This document shows positions 20,761-34,000 of a stretch of 64,000 nt of DNA, one piece after another (the first letter of the stretch is position 1; each line of letters starts with the position of its first letter). The stretch spans positions 47,266 through 111,265 of the forward strand of contig BDIU01000392.1 in NCBI GenBank assembly GCA_002118135.1, given 5' to 3'. This DNA comes from Trebouxia sp. TZW2008 (taxonomy: Eukaryota > Chlorophyta > Trebouxiophyceae > Trebouxiales > Trebouxiaceae). A program made the translations under genes and the position numbers. The notes beneath the pieces are model-generated. The model worked only from the letters and a program-made list of their open reading frames with translations, did no database searches and was not told the DNA's origin.

Positions 20761-23700
20761 TCACTCTTCCTTCATAAGATGAGGCCTCTCGCTTGCTAGG
20801 GGCTGTCTGAAGCTAAGAACCCTGCTTGCTTTGTCTTGGTCGCCAAAGATAAGCAGTGACATGCCCTTCAGGTTGTTCTCATGGCCTGTCTTGCTCTCCT
20901 TGCCTCTGTTGCTCCAGTGAATGAATGCCTTACTGCCACTGTAGGACACGGCGTAGTCTGAAATCTCATTGTTCTTCTCCCAATTCTGCATGTCATCAAG
21001 ACAGCTAGTCAGACAGAACACTTAGCAACGTGCACATGCCCTTTGGGTTATTCTGATGGCCTGTCTTGCTCTCCCTGCCTCTGTTGCTCCAGTGAATGAA
21101 CGCCTTGCTGCCAGAGTAGGACACAGCGTAGTCTGAGATCTCATTGTTCATCACCTCTGCATGCCACAAGAGCCAATCAATCAGTCTGGTCAATCAAACA
21201 ACCAACCCACCAGTTGATCAACCACCTTTTGCCGTCCCAAGGACCAGACATGGGATGTTGCAGACATGGACAGGAGTCACAAGGAACACTGAAATGTCGA
21301 CAGACCTACTGCTGAGCATGCGCAGCATTGCCAGTCAGCTCTGTGAACCAGCGCAATGAACACTGATACATCGGATCAACATTTGTCGGGCTACACAAAA
21401 AATCGTCACTGCTGAGTGGTTTGCTACTGGTCTACAACTGTCTTGAGTTATGTTTCAGGGCGTTGTCTGCACTGGCTGCTCCAGCAAGATGAGCAGGGTC
21501 CATGGCAACACACACACACGCCTTGTCAACTGCGCAGTCAGCCATGCCATGCAATGATGCACATGGTCTTGATGTCTCACAATTTTGAAAGCTTGCATGC
21601 AAAAGAGCGATCAAAGAACACATCAGCTGGTCAAGGTGAGTCTTTGAACATACACACGGCTTATCTGGAGCATACCTCGAAGATGCCCTTCACCATCTTG
21701 GACCAGTTGTCAAAGCCCTTGATCTCGTTGCCAAACAGTAGATCCTTGGCAACCACTTTCTGGTCCAAAACTGGCTTGGCAAGATCAGTGTTGCCATCCT
21801 GCCACACTTCACTGAAGCTCTTGGCTGCCTTCAAAAGCTGCAGCCAACCAAACAAGTGTTCAGCCAAGCACAAAGTTAAGCGTTGTCAGCCCTTGATCTC
21901 ATTCCCAAAACACCTTGGCAACTACAGTCTGATCCAACAAAGCACTGAGGCACAGCTGCTAGGTGCGCAGTCTAGAGGCGTTAGCATGAACTGTAACAAC
22001 AGGACATGGCCTGGGTAAGAAAGCAAAGTGCAGAAGCATTATAGTAGTTGCTACAACAGTAGGGGTGCCGTACCTGGTCATAGCACTTCTTCTAGTCAGG
22101 CTATCAACAGCAAACACACCACGTGTGAAACATGGCAAAAAGTTTTAGCACCAAGGTTGCTGTACCCGGGCGTCCTTGCATCGATTGTGCATAATAGCAA
22201 AAACTGGGGCAACAGCAGGGGTACCTGGTCATAGCGCTTCTGGTCAGGCTTGGCCTCTGCAAGGGTGTCCTTCTTCAGTTCCTCTCCACGGAATTGCACC
22301 AGGTCCTTCACATCCTCCTCGCTTGCATGAGCTGCCTTGGATGGGTCTTTGACCTGCAGAAAATTAGAAAGCAGACTATCAAGAAGCAAAACAATGACAA
22401 TCAGTAAAACCTACATCCAGCATCCGCCCTGCTTGCATGGGCAGGGACGCGGACAAGTGCTTCACCTGTAACAAATTAAAGAGCAGCTTCAGAAGCAGTA
22501 CTGGTGTCATGAATTGAATAAACAGGCAATACCATAATCGCAGCAGGTCCTCCACATTCTCCTTGCTAGCAGGGGCAGCCCGGGAATGGGCCCTTCACCT
22601 GTATCAGAAAGAGAAGCAGCTCTGATTGAAATCATGTCAAAAAATGACATGAACAAAAACCGTCGACATCATCTTGACACACTCTGGCAGCAGAGCTGGG
22701 AGCCTGCAGAAGTGAGGAAGAAAAGATTTTCCTGAAAGATTTGGTGCAAGACCAAAACCCAAAGAGATATCAAGACGTACATATCCCTTGCGATCTATCA
22801 TGCTATATCTAGCACCAGATTTGGTATGTGTCTAGCCGCGGCTTGCAGAATGCCCAGCCTACATAATTCCACAGTGATGCTGTGAATCACAGCAACACTG
22901 TGGGCCGCACATGGGCTAGACAGTCTGCTCAACACAGCTAGATGCATACAAAGCTGCCTGTATTGCCAAGTGCATGTAGGCTTTGTGCACACATGAAGAC
23001 TTCAGCTAGGAGCATATCGAGCTGCCTACTCAGGCCAGCCACACCAATGGTGAGCCAAGTGGCTTGACAGCTTACAACGCTGAGCAACATGCACACAAAA
23101 ACACATGTGAAAGCTTGAGGTACATGCACATAGTGTTGCCTGTGCGCGACGCAGCTAAATGCATACAAAGCTGCCTACTCAGGCCAGCCACAGCAACGCT
23201 TTGCACAGTGGCTGTACAGCTTGCAATTTGGATCAACATGCACACAAAACAACATGTTGAAGCTTGAGGTACGTGCACACAGTGTTGCGTGTGTGCAATG
23301 CAGCTGAATGCATACAAAGATGCCTACTAAGGCCAGCTATATTGATGGTGTGCGTAGTGGCTTGAATATGTTCGCTTTTGAGCTACATGCTCACAGAAAC
23401 ATGGGTGAAAGGTTTCAGGAATATGCACACGATGTTGCCTGTGTGCATTGCAGCTAAATGCATACAAAGCTGCCTACTAAGGCCAGCTATACCGATGGTG
23501 TGCAGAGTGGCTTGACAACTTGCAGATTTGAGCTGCATGCACACAATGTTGCCTGAGCAGGATTTGGCTACATGCACACAAAGCTATTTGCACAGATCAG
23601 CCCATATCAACTATTTGCAGGTTGGTAGGCCCTTTTGCAGATCTCAGCTAGTTCCAAAACATCGTCTGTGCAGAATTTATGTGCACACAAAATTGCCAGT

Positions 23701-24882
23701 TCAAATCAGCGTATGACAGACTGCAGATGGGCTCGCCTTTCTGCTTACTATAGCTAGATGCAAACGAGGTCCCCTGTGCAACGTTTTGCTACATGCACAC
23801 AGCGTTCCCTGAACAGCTGATGTCTGCCACAAAATGTATGGCAGCTGCAAATGGTATTGACGGACACAGCACTATGTTGTGTACATGTGGTTTGCTGTCT
23901 CAATTGGCAGTCAGACTCCTACCGATGCTGACGTGTAATGGTCAAGTGCTGCTCCAAATTACTTGTTGGGCCTTGTATCAGTACAGGAAAGACTGGATCA
24001 GAGACTAACATTGAGCTATGCTCACCTTGCTGTGCAACTCATCTGCACTCATCTGGCGGTAGAAGAAGATGTCCTTGACCTTGCCCTCTGAGTCATACAG
24101 CTGCTTCCAGATGCCTGTAGCATATTTCAACCAATCAGGAAATAAGCTGTGTCAATGTATTGATATGCATACAAGAAGGACCTTGTACGCTAGACCATGA
24201 TAGTCAGCTGACAAGACGTGTTGCAGCAGCATGCTGCAGAGCAAGTGCGACTTGACAAGCTTAGACTTTGGCGCAGCTGCCAGCAACCTTTTGTGCAGAC
24301 AAGCAAAGGTTTAACTGGAGGCAACCTAGCAAACATTTGTACCTTGCAAGTCAGCATTGGTTCATTGCACAGAGAAGTTTGCGATGGCAGGACTGCTTAC
24401 CAATGGTGCTCACAGGCTTGACAGCTGCATCCGGCAAGCTTCCCTTGTTCTTGAGCTTGACATTCTGCAAGAGTGGTACTCAAGTCAGACATACTTCCTG
24501 CTTGTGTGCAGGTGTTCAGAAGCATAGCAGTTTGAGCCCAAGAAGCAGGGGTGTACTTGGGCGTGCGCATCACTACAGCCCAAGCAGCAATGATGCGCAA
24601 AGCACAGCATACCTTGTCATAGCTCAGGGCGAAGGAAGCACTGCTCTCTGGGTTGACAGCATAGTTGAGGGTGTCATGCTCGAACTCATATTTGTCAAAG
24701 TACTCCTGCAGGTACTTCTTGACGGCTGCCTCGCCCTCGACGTCGTGGTTCAAGGTGAAGGCGTCCTGATGTAACACCACATTGGGGGATAGATTTTCCA
24801 GAGTGGACAGAGTCTTGTTGGTGAGTGCCTTTTCGGTCTGGCTGGCGTACTTGATCAGTGTCTCGGCGTCAAACTTGGCCAT
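20761..24882 (-). CDS. Protein of two NTF2/SnoaL-like domains, function unknown
   Basis: Exons in gene order: 24613-24882, 24401-24464, 24026-24114, 22225-22353, 21676-21837, 20761-20985; 939 nt, 312 residues, in phase. The protein is acidic/Lys-rich and appears to contain two related halves. In each, an amphipathic helix ('EYFDKYEFEHDTLNYAV' / 'FENWEKNNEISDYAV') leads into beta-rich sequence ending 'GKVKDIFFYRQ' / 'DKASRVLSFRQ'. This pattern suggests tandem NTF2-like folds, a superfamily that includes small-ligand enzymes and binding proteins. The assignment is from pattern, not a recognised family. An in-frame ATG at 24978 would add 32 residues rich in Thr/Ala and Arg, possibly an organelle-targeting extension. 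Intron 3 (1.67 kb) holds a tandem array. Confidence 0.82.
21030..21175 (-). repeat. Near-identical acceptor-side echo of the last exon
   Basis: A copy of the last-exon start ('NNEISDYAVSYSGSKAFIHW') lies ~178 bp upstream in gene sense. It is identical over 20 residues, with only a few substitutions after that ('GRESKTGHQNNPKG' against 'GKESKTGHENNLKG'), then a stop. Its low divergence suggests a recent duplication. Confidence 0.93.
22055..22620 (-). repeat. Echoes around exon 4 (22225-22353)
   Basis: A donor-side copy ('..aagtgctatgaccag|gtacgg') lies at about 22060-22105. Two acceptor-side copies with 'gcttgcatgggcaggga..cttcacctgtaacaaattaaagagcag' lie at about 22425-22485 and 22540-22615. 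Confidence 0.75.
22920..23780. repeat. Tandem array in intron 3
   Basis: Five to six copies of a ~130-190 bp unit containing 'acaatgttgcctgtgtgca..cagctaaatgcatacaaagctgcctactaaggccagc'. No splice junction of the host gene is clear within the unit. Confidence 0.85.
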
Positions 24883-24978
24883 ATTTGCTGCTGAGAATGT
24901 TGTTGTTGTATGCAAAGCGCTTGTCTGCATTGCAAAGCGACCGAGATAGTTTAGTGGAAAGCGAAGCTGGGGCCACAT

Positions 24979-26180
24979 GGGGCTGTGGCTTGATCAGCAA
25001 CACCATGCAAATGCACCTGGGCAGCTTGCGCTGTTGGTCCCCAGGCGCTCGACTGTCCGGCGATGGGTGCAACACGCAAATTTTGCAGACCGTGGTCAGA
25101 ATACAGAGCAAGGCAAGAGCGTTGCGAGGCCATGCACGCAGCTCGAGCTGCATGCTTCGCGAGTAACATCGATCAAGACGAGAGTGGTACCTGTCAAGCT
25201 CCTGTGGTGGTGATGTGTCTAGATGACGTCAACTGACCGTTATAAAGGCTCACAAGAAGGGCTTTCTCGACCTTTGCGCTCTGCTTGCGAGCTTGACCTA
25301 GGAGCTTGCATTTGGCGTGTGTCCCACGTGACTTGCAGTGTGGCTACGAGCTTTGTTACGTTCGCAGTCACAAAGGAAGAAATAAGAAGAAGATGTGTTG
25401 GATTGTGCCAGCTTCCCCAGCTCTTTGCAGTGGGAATGTGAAAGCTTGAGGTGTTATGACGAAGCCATAAGGCTTGATGCATCATAGTAAATTTGGCACC
25501 GATGCAACTGACAATATTTTACATGTTGCCCATGGCCACAAGCACCCCTCCATTTGACATTGGATGTTGACATTGCAATCATCAGCCACAAGTTGTACAT
25601 GACTTGGCTGTTATAGTTGACACTCTAGTTTGATGAGTGCAAGACCAAACAATGATTACAAATGGTATAACCCATTCTCTGCAGATTTGTAAATAAAATC
25701 CTCGCTGACTGACAGTCACTGAGTAAGTGAGCTGTGCCCAGCTAAGTGAGCTGTGCCCAGTAAGTGAGCTGCGCCCAGCTAAGTGAGCTGTGCCCAGTAA
25801 GTGAGCTGCGCCCAGTAAGTGAGCTGCGCCCAGTAAGTGAGCTGTGCCCAGTAAGTGAGCTGCGCCCAGTAAGTGAGCTGCGCCCAGTAAGTGAGCTGTG
25901 CCCAGTAAGTGAGCTGCACCAGTGTGGTACTAATTGCACAGACTAGAGGGTGGCTGCACTCTTTAGGGCACCAAGGTCTCAAGATTAGCAGGCAGCTGCA
26001 AGGACCCAGTTTATGCAAGCTAATGAAAATGCTAATGTCTGTCTCTTGTGCGAGCGTCAATGTAGGCACTGGATCTTATCAAGCAGACAGCAAATCTGTG
26101 AAACCTGAAGCAAGGTGCCTTGCATGCTAACAATATGTCTTTTCAATTACAAAAACACCTCTGGCTAGAGATCCAAAGTG
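24979..26180. other. Intergenic with an 18-bp VNTR
   Basis: No gene. It holds the 5' region of the NTF2-like gene and an 18-19 bp minisatellite (25721-25920). The frames through the minisatellite on both strands are repeat artefacts. Confidence 0.7.
25721..25920. repeat. 18-19 bp minisatellite, ~11 copies
   Basis: Unit 'cagtaagtgagctgcgcc' in two alternating variants (gcgcc / gtgcc), with two 19-bp units carrying an extra base. Note that each unit contains 'CAG|GTAAGT'-like text (cagtaagt). Confidence 0.95.
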
Positions 26181-26181
26181 G

Positions 26182-26200
26182 TGGTGTTGAAATAACACCA
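26182..26200 (-). terminator. Histone 3' hairpin of H2A
   Basis: Minus-strand TGGTGTT-ATTTC-AACACCA, a 7-bp stem with 5-nt loop, 31 bp after the H2A stop. The same hairpin, base for base, ends all four histone genes here. It is the signal for stem-loop-dependent 3' processing of replication-dependent histone mRNA. Confidence 0.93.
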
Positions 26201-26230
26201 TTTGTTGTGAGAGAGTAAAGACAAGTGAGC

Positions 26231-26767
26231 CTATTCCTCACCCTTCTTGCCAGTCTTTTTTGGCAGAAGCACACTGTGGATGTTTGGCAGAACACCACCA
26301 GCTGCAATGGTGACACCTCCAAGCAGCTTGCTCAGTTCCTCGTCATTGCGGACTGCCAGCTGAATGTGGCGAGGCACAATGCGTGTCTTCTTGTTGTCAC
26401 GAGCTGCGTTGCCTGCCAGCTCCAGAACCTCAGCAGCCAGGTACTCCAAAACTGCTGCCTGCAGCAGATGCAACCTAAGAGTGAGTAACAGAGCTTTTTG
26501 AAGGAGGAGAAGGAAGCTGAGGACAGCCGGAAAATGTGATGTTACGCCAGGTGATGCAACTCCAAAGCCCAGTTCAGAAGCATTTCGACCTTGTGGGCAG
26601 CAAGGAAAACTCACCAGGTACACTGGAGCTCCAGCGCCAATGCGTGTGGCGTACTTGCCCTTCTTCAGGTAGCGAGCGATTCTGCCCACGGGGAACTGCA
26701 GACCAGCTTTGCTGGATCTGCTGACCTGCTTCTTCCCAGCTGTCTTTCCTTTGCCGCGTCCAGACAT
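26231..26767 (-). CDS. Histone H2A
   Basis: Core nucleosomal histone. Exons 26615-26767 and 26231-26458, 126 residues. N-terminus '[20 protein letters not shown]', then '[20 protein letters not shown]', acidic patch region '[20 protein letters not shown]', C-terminus '[12 protein letters not shown]'. No SQ(E/D)-hydrophobic tail and no H2A.Z features, so canonical. The 156-bp intron splits 'GAPVYL|AAVLEYL'. It has a length divisible by three and no in-frame stop, so retention would give a 178-residue product. Divergent with H4. Confidence 0.97.
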   Translation of the reverse strand: MSGRGKGKTAGKKQVSRSSKAGLQFPVGRIARYLKKGKYATRIGAGAPVYLVSFPCCPQGRNASELGFGVASPGVTSHFPAVLSFLLLLQKALLLTLRLHLLQAAVLEYLAAEVLELAGNAARDNKKTRIVPRHIQLAVRNDEELSKLLGGVTIAAGGVLPNIHSVLLPKKTGKKGEE

Positions 26768-26834
26768 GATGGCCTGAAAGAGTTGGAAGTGTGAAGGATT
26801 TGAAGTGCGATGGGAGCTTGAAGCAACGATGTAA

Positions 26835-27558
<724 letters not shown>

Positions 27559-27590
27559 TTTAGCTGTTTCCTACTGTTTCACACAAACAA

Positions 27591-27609
27591 TGGTGTTATT
27601 TCAACACCA
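27591..27609 (+). terminator. Histone 3' hairpin of H4
   Basis: TGGTGTT-ATTTC-AACACCA, 33 bp after the H4 stop. Confidence 0.93.
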
Positions 27610-28976
27610 CCTTTGCTGGCATATAACTTGGGGAGGATCACTTCTTGTCTGGCAACTGTGCAACGCTTGCTGCGGTGCATGGAATGCTACCTTGAGCCTT
27701 ACAGATTTCTGCATGCAGTGTGCAAGGTTTGACTGCCTTTGTCACTAGTGCAGCCCTTCTTTTGTGCGTGAAAGTGATGCGTCAAAAGTGCAAAAGCTCT
27801 TTGATGCACAAGACTGTGCATCTGTGCCTGAATGCAGCAGTCAATATATTGTCTGCAGACCTTTCCAGTACATCAGGGCAAGCATTGCTTCGTGCCTTGC
27901 CCCAGTCAAAAAGCAAACAAGGCAGTGTAAACAGAGTTGTGCACACACATGTGTAAACAGACTTGTGCACACACATGTGTAAACAGACTTGTGCATACAC
28001 AGCAGTCAACAGACTGTGCATGCACATGTGTTCACAGACTTGTGCGCACACAGCAAAGCATGCAACACGCAAAAGGTCACACTGAAACAGCTGCATTGCC
28101 AACAAGTTGTGCTGCAGTGTAGAGCACAACTCAGTACTTGGCAAGTACCTTTTGGTAGCGACAGCGTTTGCAGTCTGAGAATTTGTTGAGTCTATACATG
28201 CGCTGCCAGAAAGCTTAGTCAGTCGTTGCATACATGGTCCAGGCAATTACAAGCACAGCTGTGAGTGATAGGCTCACGTGCCTTCTGGAGACAGTATGAT
28301 GGTGTCCATGGGAAATTGACCGTCAATTTCCCATGTCGGACATGTGCAAATGCATGTAAGCAGTTTTGTGTTTGCCTCTGCCGACTGAGGCGTGCGTGAA
28401 GTTATTAGCAGTTAAACATTCAGCTCCAGCAGAATGTGGATCAACGGCGAAGCTACTTGTGTGTCAATCACTATGCAGATCAGCAAAGGAAAGTAAAGTA
28501 AAGTAAAGTCAAGTAAAATATGAGCAGACTGTAGCTGGCGCTTGTCCATATATCATGTCAATGCAAACAGTACAGACATCATTGCTGCGGTGATAGAACA
28601 GCAGCTTTTCCTAAACTTACAATAAGCACATGAGCAATGTTGCAATATTGATGCTTGGATGTGTGAAATCCAAAGCACAGCCTGGGTGATGTACGCTTGT
28701 GCTCATGCTCCTGCCGCAACAAGAACCTTATTGACATGGAACAGCCCATGGCCATATTGTTTTGTGGATGCCAGCAAATTGGCATACTGCTGACAGCAAT
28801 TGGTCGGAAGTACATGCCATGCAGGCTTGCTTGAGAAAAGCTTCACAGGTGGGAAGTGTACACATGACTGAAGGCAGCTTGCTGAAGTGAACAGGCACTC
28901 AGCATGTGTGAAAACGTCACCCAGCAATTGCAATGAGCAGATGCAGGAGGGCGTTTGATCGAGCTTCCAACAAAGG
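27610..28976. other. Spacer between the two histone pairs
   Basis: No gene seen. It holds a short repeat of 'gtgcacacacatgtgtaaacagactt' type (about 27935-28045), a near-perfect palindrome (28307-28335) and an (AAAGT)n run near 28490-28520. Confidence 0.7.
28307..28335. repeat. Palindrome, 14-bp arms around one base
   Basis: 28307-28320 and 28322-28335 are exact reverse complements around a single C. It is too tight for a hairpin loop on DNA, but could form a cruciform or a dyad protein-binding site. Confidence 0.85.
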
Positions 28977-28995
28977 TGGTGTTGAAATAACACCA
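28977..28995 (-). terminator. Histone 3' hairpin of H2B
   Basis: Minus-strand TGGTGTT-ATTTC-AACACCA, 29 bp after the H2B stop. Confidence 0.93.
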
Positions 28996-29023
28996 TTTGA
29001 AGGTACAATGTCGTGAAGGGCAT

Positions 29024-29513
29024 TTATGCTGATGTGAATTTTGTGACGGCTTTGGTGCCTTCAGACACAGCATGCTTGGCTAGTTCGCCAGGCAGGATAA
29101 GGCGAACAGCCGTTTGGATCTCCCTCGATGTCACTGTTGGCTTCTTGTTGTATCTGGCCAGAGAAGCTGTCTCGACCGCAATCTTCTCGAAGATGTCAGC
29201 AATGAATGAGTTCAGAATTGACATTGCCTTTGAGGAGATACCGGTGTCTGGGTGGACTTGTTTCAAGACCTGTGGGCGGGACCAAACGAGTCAGCGATGT
29301 TATTTGGCTAACATCAACGACTTAACGGTTCAAACACTTCTACGAATTGACAGCAGGCAAACGGTGGAAGTCACTGCGTACCTTGTAGATGTAGATCTTG
29401 TAGCTCTCGACAGCCTTCTTAGAGCCCTTCTTGCGTCCAGCGGTGGACTTCTTAGCCACAGCCTTCTTTGCAGGCTGGGCGGGCTTTTTCTCAGCGCTAG
29501 CCTTTGGAGCCAT
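29024..29513 (-). CDS. Histone H2B
   Basis: Core histone. Exons 29382-29513 and 29024-29269, 125 residues. Lys/Ala-rich tail '[20 protein letters not shown]', then '[19 protein letters not shown]', '[20 protein letters not shown]', and C-terminus '[19 protein letters not shown]'. The intron (112 bp) falls in helix 1. Divergent with H3. Confidence 0.97.
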
Positions 29514-29653
29514 GGTGTCACTGGACGAACTGCTGCAAAGGAGGCGAAAGCGACGAAGGTGACGAAGGTAATGATGCGATGTTGGCAAAGCTTGCGTATT
29601 TCTGCAAGTGCGTCGTTGCTGGAGTGATCTGTCGGGGCGCTTCAGCAGGCCAG

Positions 29654-29724
29654 CAAGGGCTGCTCGGTCAAGATTAAGCTTGGAACGCCCTAACACTTAG
29701 ATTTCCAGCGCAGCATATACAAAA
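29654..29724. promoter_or_regulatory. H2B-H3 divergent promoter elements
   Basis: 29654-29692 holds CAAGGGCTGCTCGGTCAAG...ACGCCCT, the same element as in the H2A-H4 gap. A TATA-like 'tatacaaaa' at 29716-29724 lies ~90 bp before the H3 ATG. The gap between start codons is 300 bp. Confidence 0.75.
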
Positions 29725-29786
29725 GGCTAGCTGTCTTTAGCACAAGCATCACAGTCTAAGACCCCTCAGCTGTAACAGCCTTCTAG

Positions 29787-30352
<566 letters not shown>

Positions 30353-30387
30353 ATTCACAGCGCAAACGTTTGACTCCTCATCCCAAA

Positions 30388-30406
30388 TGGTGTTATTTCA
30401 ACACCA
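30388..30406 (+). terminator. Histone 3' hairpin of H3
   Basis: TGGTGTT-ATTTC-AACACCA, 36 bp after the H3 stop. Confidence 0.93.
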
Positions 30407-31097
30407 CCACTTCCAGGAGTGAAATTCAGGCAGCATATTCTCCACACACTTTGGTTGAAGCATTGCCTGGGCTTGACAGCATCTGAACAGCCAAGCCATG
30501 CTGTTGCAAAGCGTATGCTGCTTTAGCTCTACACCAAGCTGTTCGTTGATCAGTTTGAGAGCTTTGTGCTGATCTTGTTTTATCACAGCCATGTGCAGCT
30601 TTGACAATAGCTCAAGCATAGCATGTTGGCTGTTGAATGTGCATGCTAAAGTAGACGTCAGACTTTCATTCATACTTCTGGTTTGGCTTACAATACAAAC
30701 AGGATCTTTGATTTCCTAAGTACCAAACACATGACATTCGTCCAGACACAGCATCAATTTGAACTTTAGGCAAGATCTGCTTGGCCTCAGATGTCAAGCT
30801 CAATCCGGATCCACGTCGATCAGTGATGACCACAGTGCAATATTGCTATTATGCTGTTATTAATGCAAAAATGATCAAATGAAGCCTGCTACTGAACCAC
30901 GGGCATCCAGGGCTAACCTGTCTTCTTGACAACACAGGGGGAAGAAAGATGAGTGTGCGCAACGTTTCACACGTTTTATAGGCAATCTGTGATTCTGTTT
31001 TGAGCTTTGGCACTGCAACTGCAGTAAGCCTTTGTACGTGCTGCGCATAGCAGAGCTCTCAATATGCTCCACATTCTGAAACATCCAGATAGGGCCA
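30407..31097. other. Convergent 3' spacer, H3 / lipoyl synthase
   Basis: No gene seen. Minus-strand TGTAA at 30688-30692 is a possible poly(A) signal for lipoyl synthase, ~410 nt after its stop. Confidence 0.6.
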
Positions 31098-34000
31098 TCA
31101 ATGTACCAGCTGGCGTTTGTCCTTCTCAATCATCGCTTCAATAAAGAACTCTCCAGCCTTGTATGACGAGCGCACTAGCGGACCAGATGCAACATACCTG
31201 CAGCAGCACCCAGGATTGCAATGGTTTGAGCACATGACGGCGGTGGACATGTTCAGCTGTGCAAGTGATGGAGTACTCATGACACAAGCAAATAGTTTCT
31301 GGATGGCCAGTGAGTGAGGACAGGCCATTGCTCAGAGATGATGCGCACGTGCTCAGGTGGTCAATGAATGCATGGCAGGCTGTTGCCCTGAGAGGGATGT
31401 CATGCCAACATTCAGCACTTGCAGCATTGGTGATGCTGCAAAGACTGCAATGCAGACATTGCAGGCTGCAGGGAACTGACCTGAAACCTACAACATCTTC
31501 ACCAAATTTGCGCCACTGCTCAAACTGCTCTGGTGTGACTTGCTCTTTGACTGGAAGATGCAGCGGTGTTGGTTGCAGGTACTGCCCAAAGGTCAGGATG
31601 TCTACACCCTGCGCAAGCAAAGCAGGGTAAACTGACATGCAAGTTGTGAGTGGTCACGCCTTGCAAAAGGCCATGCTGATCAACTAGTGCAAAGAACATG
31701 TGAATTTAGCAGTGCAATATTGCTGAGACATACATAGCTAAATGCATTCAAAGAGCCATCACACATCACTCTCTAGCTGCACTAGGCAAAATGCAACTGT
31801 TGCTGCAGATCTGGAGCCCATGCACTTGAGTGCGCCAGAACATGCCAACCTATGTCAGCAGTGTTCACATCAAAATGTGGTGAGGCGTGCAAACTCTCAA
31901 ACACATAACTTGTGGACACCCATGAATTGAACAGCAAGGCTGCTCACCGAGTCTTTGAGATCATACATGGTGTCAATGATCTCATCATGTGTCTCGCCTA
32001 GACCCAGCATGATGCTAGACTTGGTATACACTTCACACTCCTTTGCAGCCTTCAGCACCTCTAGTGACTGAAAGTAACCTGCTCGAGGGTCACGGACGCG
32101 CCTCTGCAACCAGACAAGACTGCCTGTTGCTGAAACAGAGTACAGCAGCAGAAGATTGCTGCTGACTCACACTGATCCAAGACTGCTTGTGACTAACAAC
32201 AAACCTCAGCCGCTTGAGCTGCAGGTTGTGTTGGCTTTCACACAGTTTCTGTAGGTGCCTGCAAGCAGTCAATCAGCAAATGCAAGCCTCACAAACTAGC
32301 GAGCTTTTGCGTTCTGCATGCATTGCAAACATACATGACCTCATTTTGCCTGGCAGAATGTCTAAGCTTGCCACTGACAGAAACTGCACAGCAACAACTT
32401 CATCATTGTTTCAATGCTGCCTATTTAGACAGGGTCTTCCGTTATGACGCCTAATGGCGTGAACTTTTCGTTTCTTTTCTGTTCTTTTCTTCCAATGCCA
32501 GATCATGAACATCATGGGCATGTTGTGCAGTGCCATGTATGCAAGGCAGCTGTATAAAGAGCTAGGCAAAACCACGGAGCACACCTGCAAGCTTTCCATG
32601 GCCTCTATATTTGTGTTCAAATATGTCCAAGCGAGATCTGGCCGAAAAGTGCAATGCCATACATGCAAGGCAGCTGCACACAGTGCCGTATAATAGCATC
32701 AACAATACCTTTAGACTAGCTACTGTCTCCATGTTGTGTACAAACATGTCCAAGCCAGATCTGGTCAGATGGTGCAATCTCATGCATGCACGGTAGCTGT
32801 ACACAGTGCTATGCCAGAGCATGGATGATACCTGCAAACTGGCCACGGTCTCTATGTTGTGTGCAAACACGTCCAAGCCAGATCTGGCCAGATGCCTTAC
32901 AGCAGTCAGGTCTCCTCTGAAGTCTGGTGTGAGGCATTCCACCAGGATTTCAGGCCTGTACATGTATACACAGGATCAGTATCCGTGCTGATTCAGGATC
33001 AGTACACATGCCTTTTGTGCTGAATCTTGAGTCAGAACTTTCTCTTTCTGTGCAACTTGTCAATCAGCTGCCAGGTCCGTCTGAGGTCTAGTGTGAGCAT
33101 TGCATTAGGCCTCCAGGCCTATGTGCACTGACAAAAGATGAGTACCAATGCTAACACAGGTTGACCACTCAAGCCTCCAGGGATCATTTTATACCTGTTC
33201 CATCAAATGGGTACGTAGCTCAGCAGGTAGTGCATCGGGCTTGTGACCTGATGGGTGCAGGTTTGATTGAACCAGCTGTCCCATCAAGTCTGCTTGATAG
33301 GATGCATGCTAAACTTGCATGACACAGGCCTTCAAGCAGAGCTGTGAGCCGATGTGCATTGATGAGCGTCGCGTGAAGCGATGCACTAGGCAGTTGAGTT
33401 CAATGTCTGTGAGCGCATGATGAAAGTGGTCTGATGCTTCAAACTGACATGCATGCTGCTCTGCAAGTGATGCCCCAGAGTTGCTGAGTAAGCAAAATAG
33501 TACATTGGGCGAGACAAGACTGGTTGCCTTTGGTGATGTGCTCTTGCAGAAGCCACGTGCCTGACTCAGTCAGCGCTGGCAAATGCTGTTCTGACCATGT
33601 GAGCGCTGACACAATAGGACAAGTAGGCTTTGTTAGCACATGCATGACAGAGCGGCTGTCTGACTCTCCTCACGCAATTCCTGATGCGACTCCTCATGCA
33701 ATCAACCAACAGCTTTCAACCACTACTGATGTGATAAGCCATGCACGCTCAAGGCCTACATCTCAACATGCGCGCCTGTCAATGCTAGGAATATGAGAGA
33801 CTATCCATGCATATTTGTTCAAAATTGCAACAACGCGTTCAAGCGATGCAGGACATACTTTAGTTGTTTCAAGGTCCGCACAGTCCTGGCAAAGTGCTCA
33901 GAGCCACCATCTGGGATGTCATCTCTATCTACAGAAGTCAGCACAATGTACCCAACTCCCCATTCAGCAATGGCCTGCAGACATGCACAAAAATATTCCT

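Noticed and set aside
22920..23780. Regular direct repeats resembling a CRISPR array
   Set aside because: Units are 130-190 bp, diverged and intronic in a eukaryotic gene; there are no uniform spacers or cas genes.
25742..25946. Open frames of repeating SELRPV / LTGRSS type
   Set aside because: Both strands are open only because the 18-bp unit is a multiple of three; there are no start or splice features.
26231..26767. 178-residue H2A read straight through
   Set aside because: The insert interrupts the invariant 'YLAAVLEYL' helix and is bounded by GTGAGT and CTGCAG; it is an intron.
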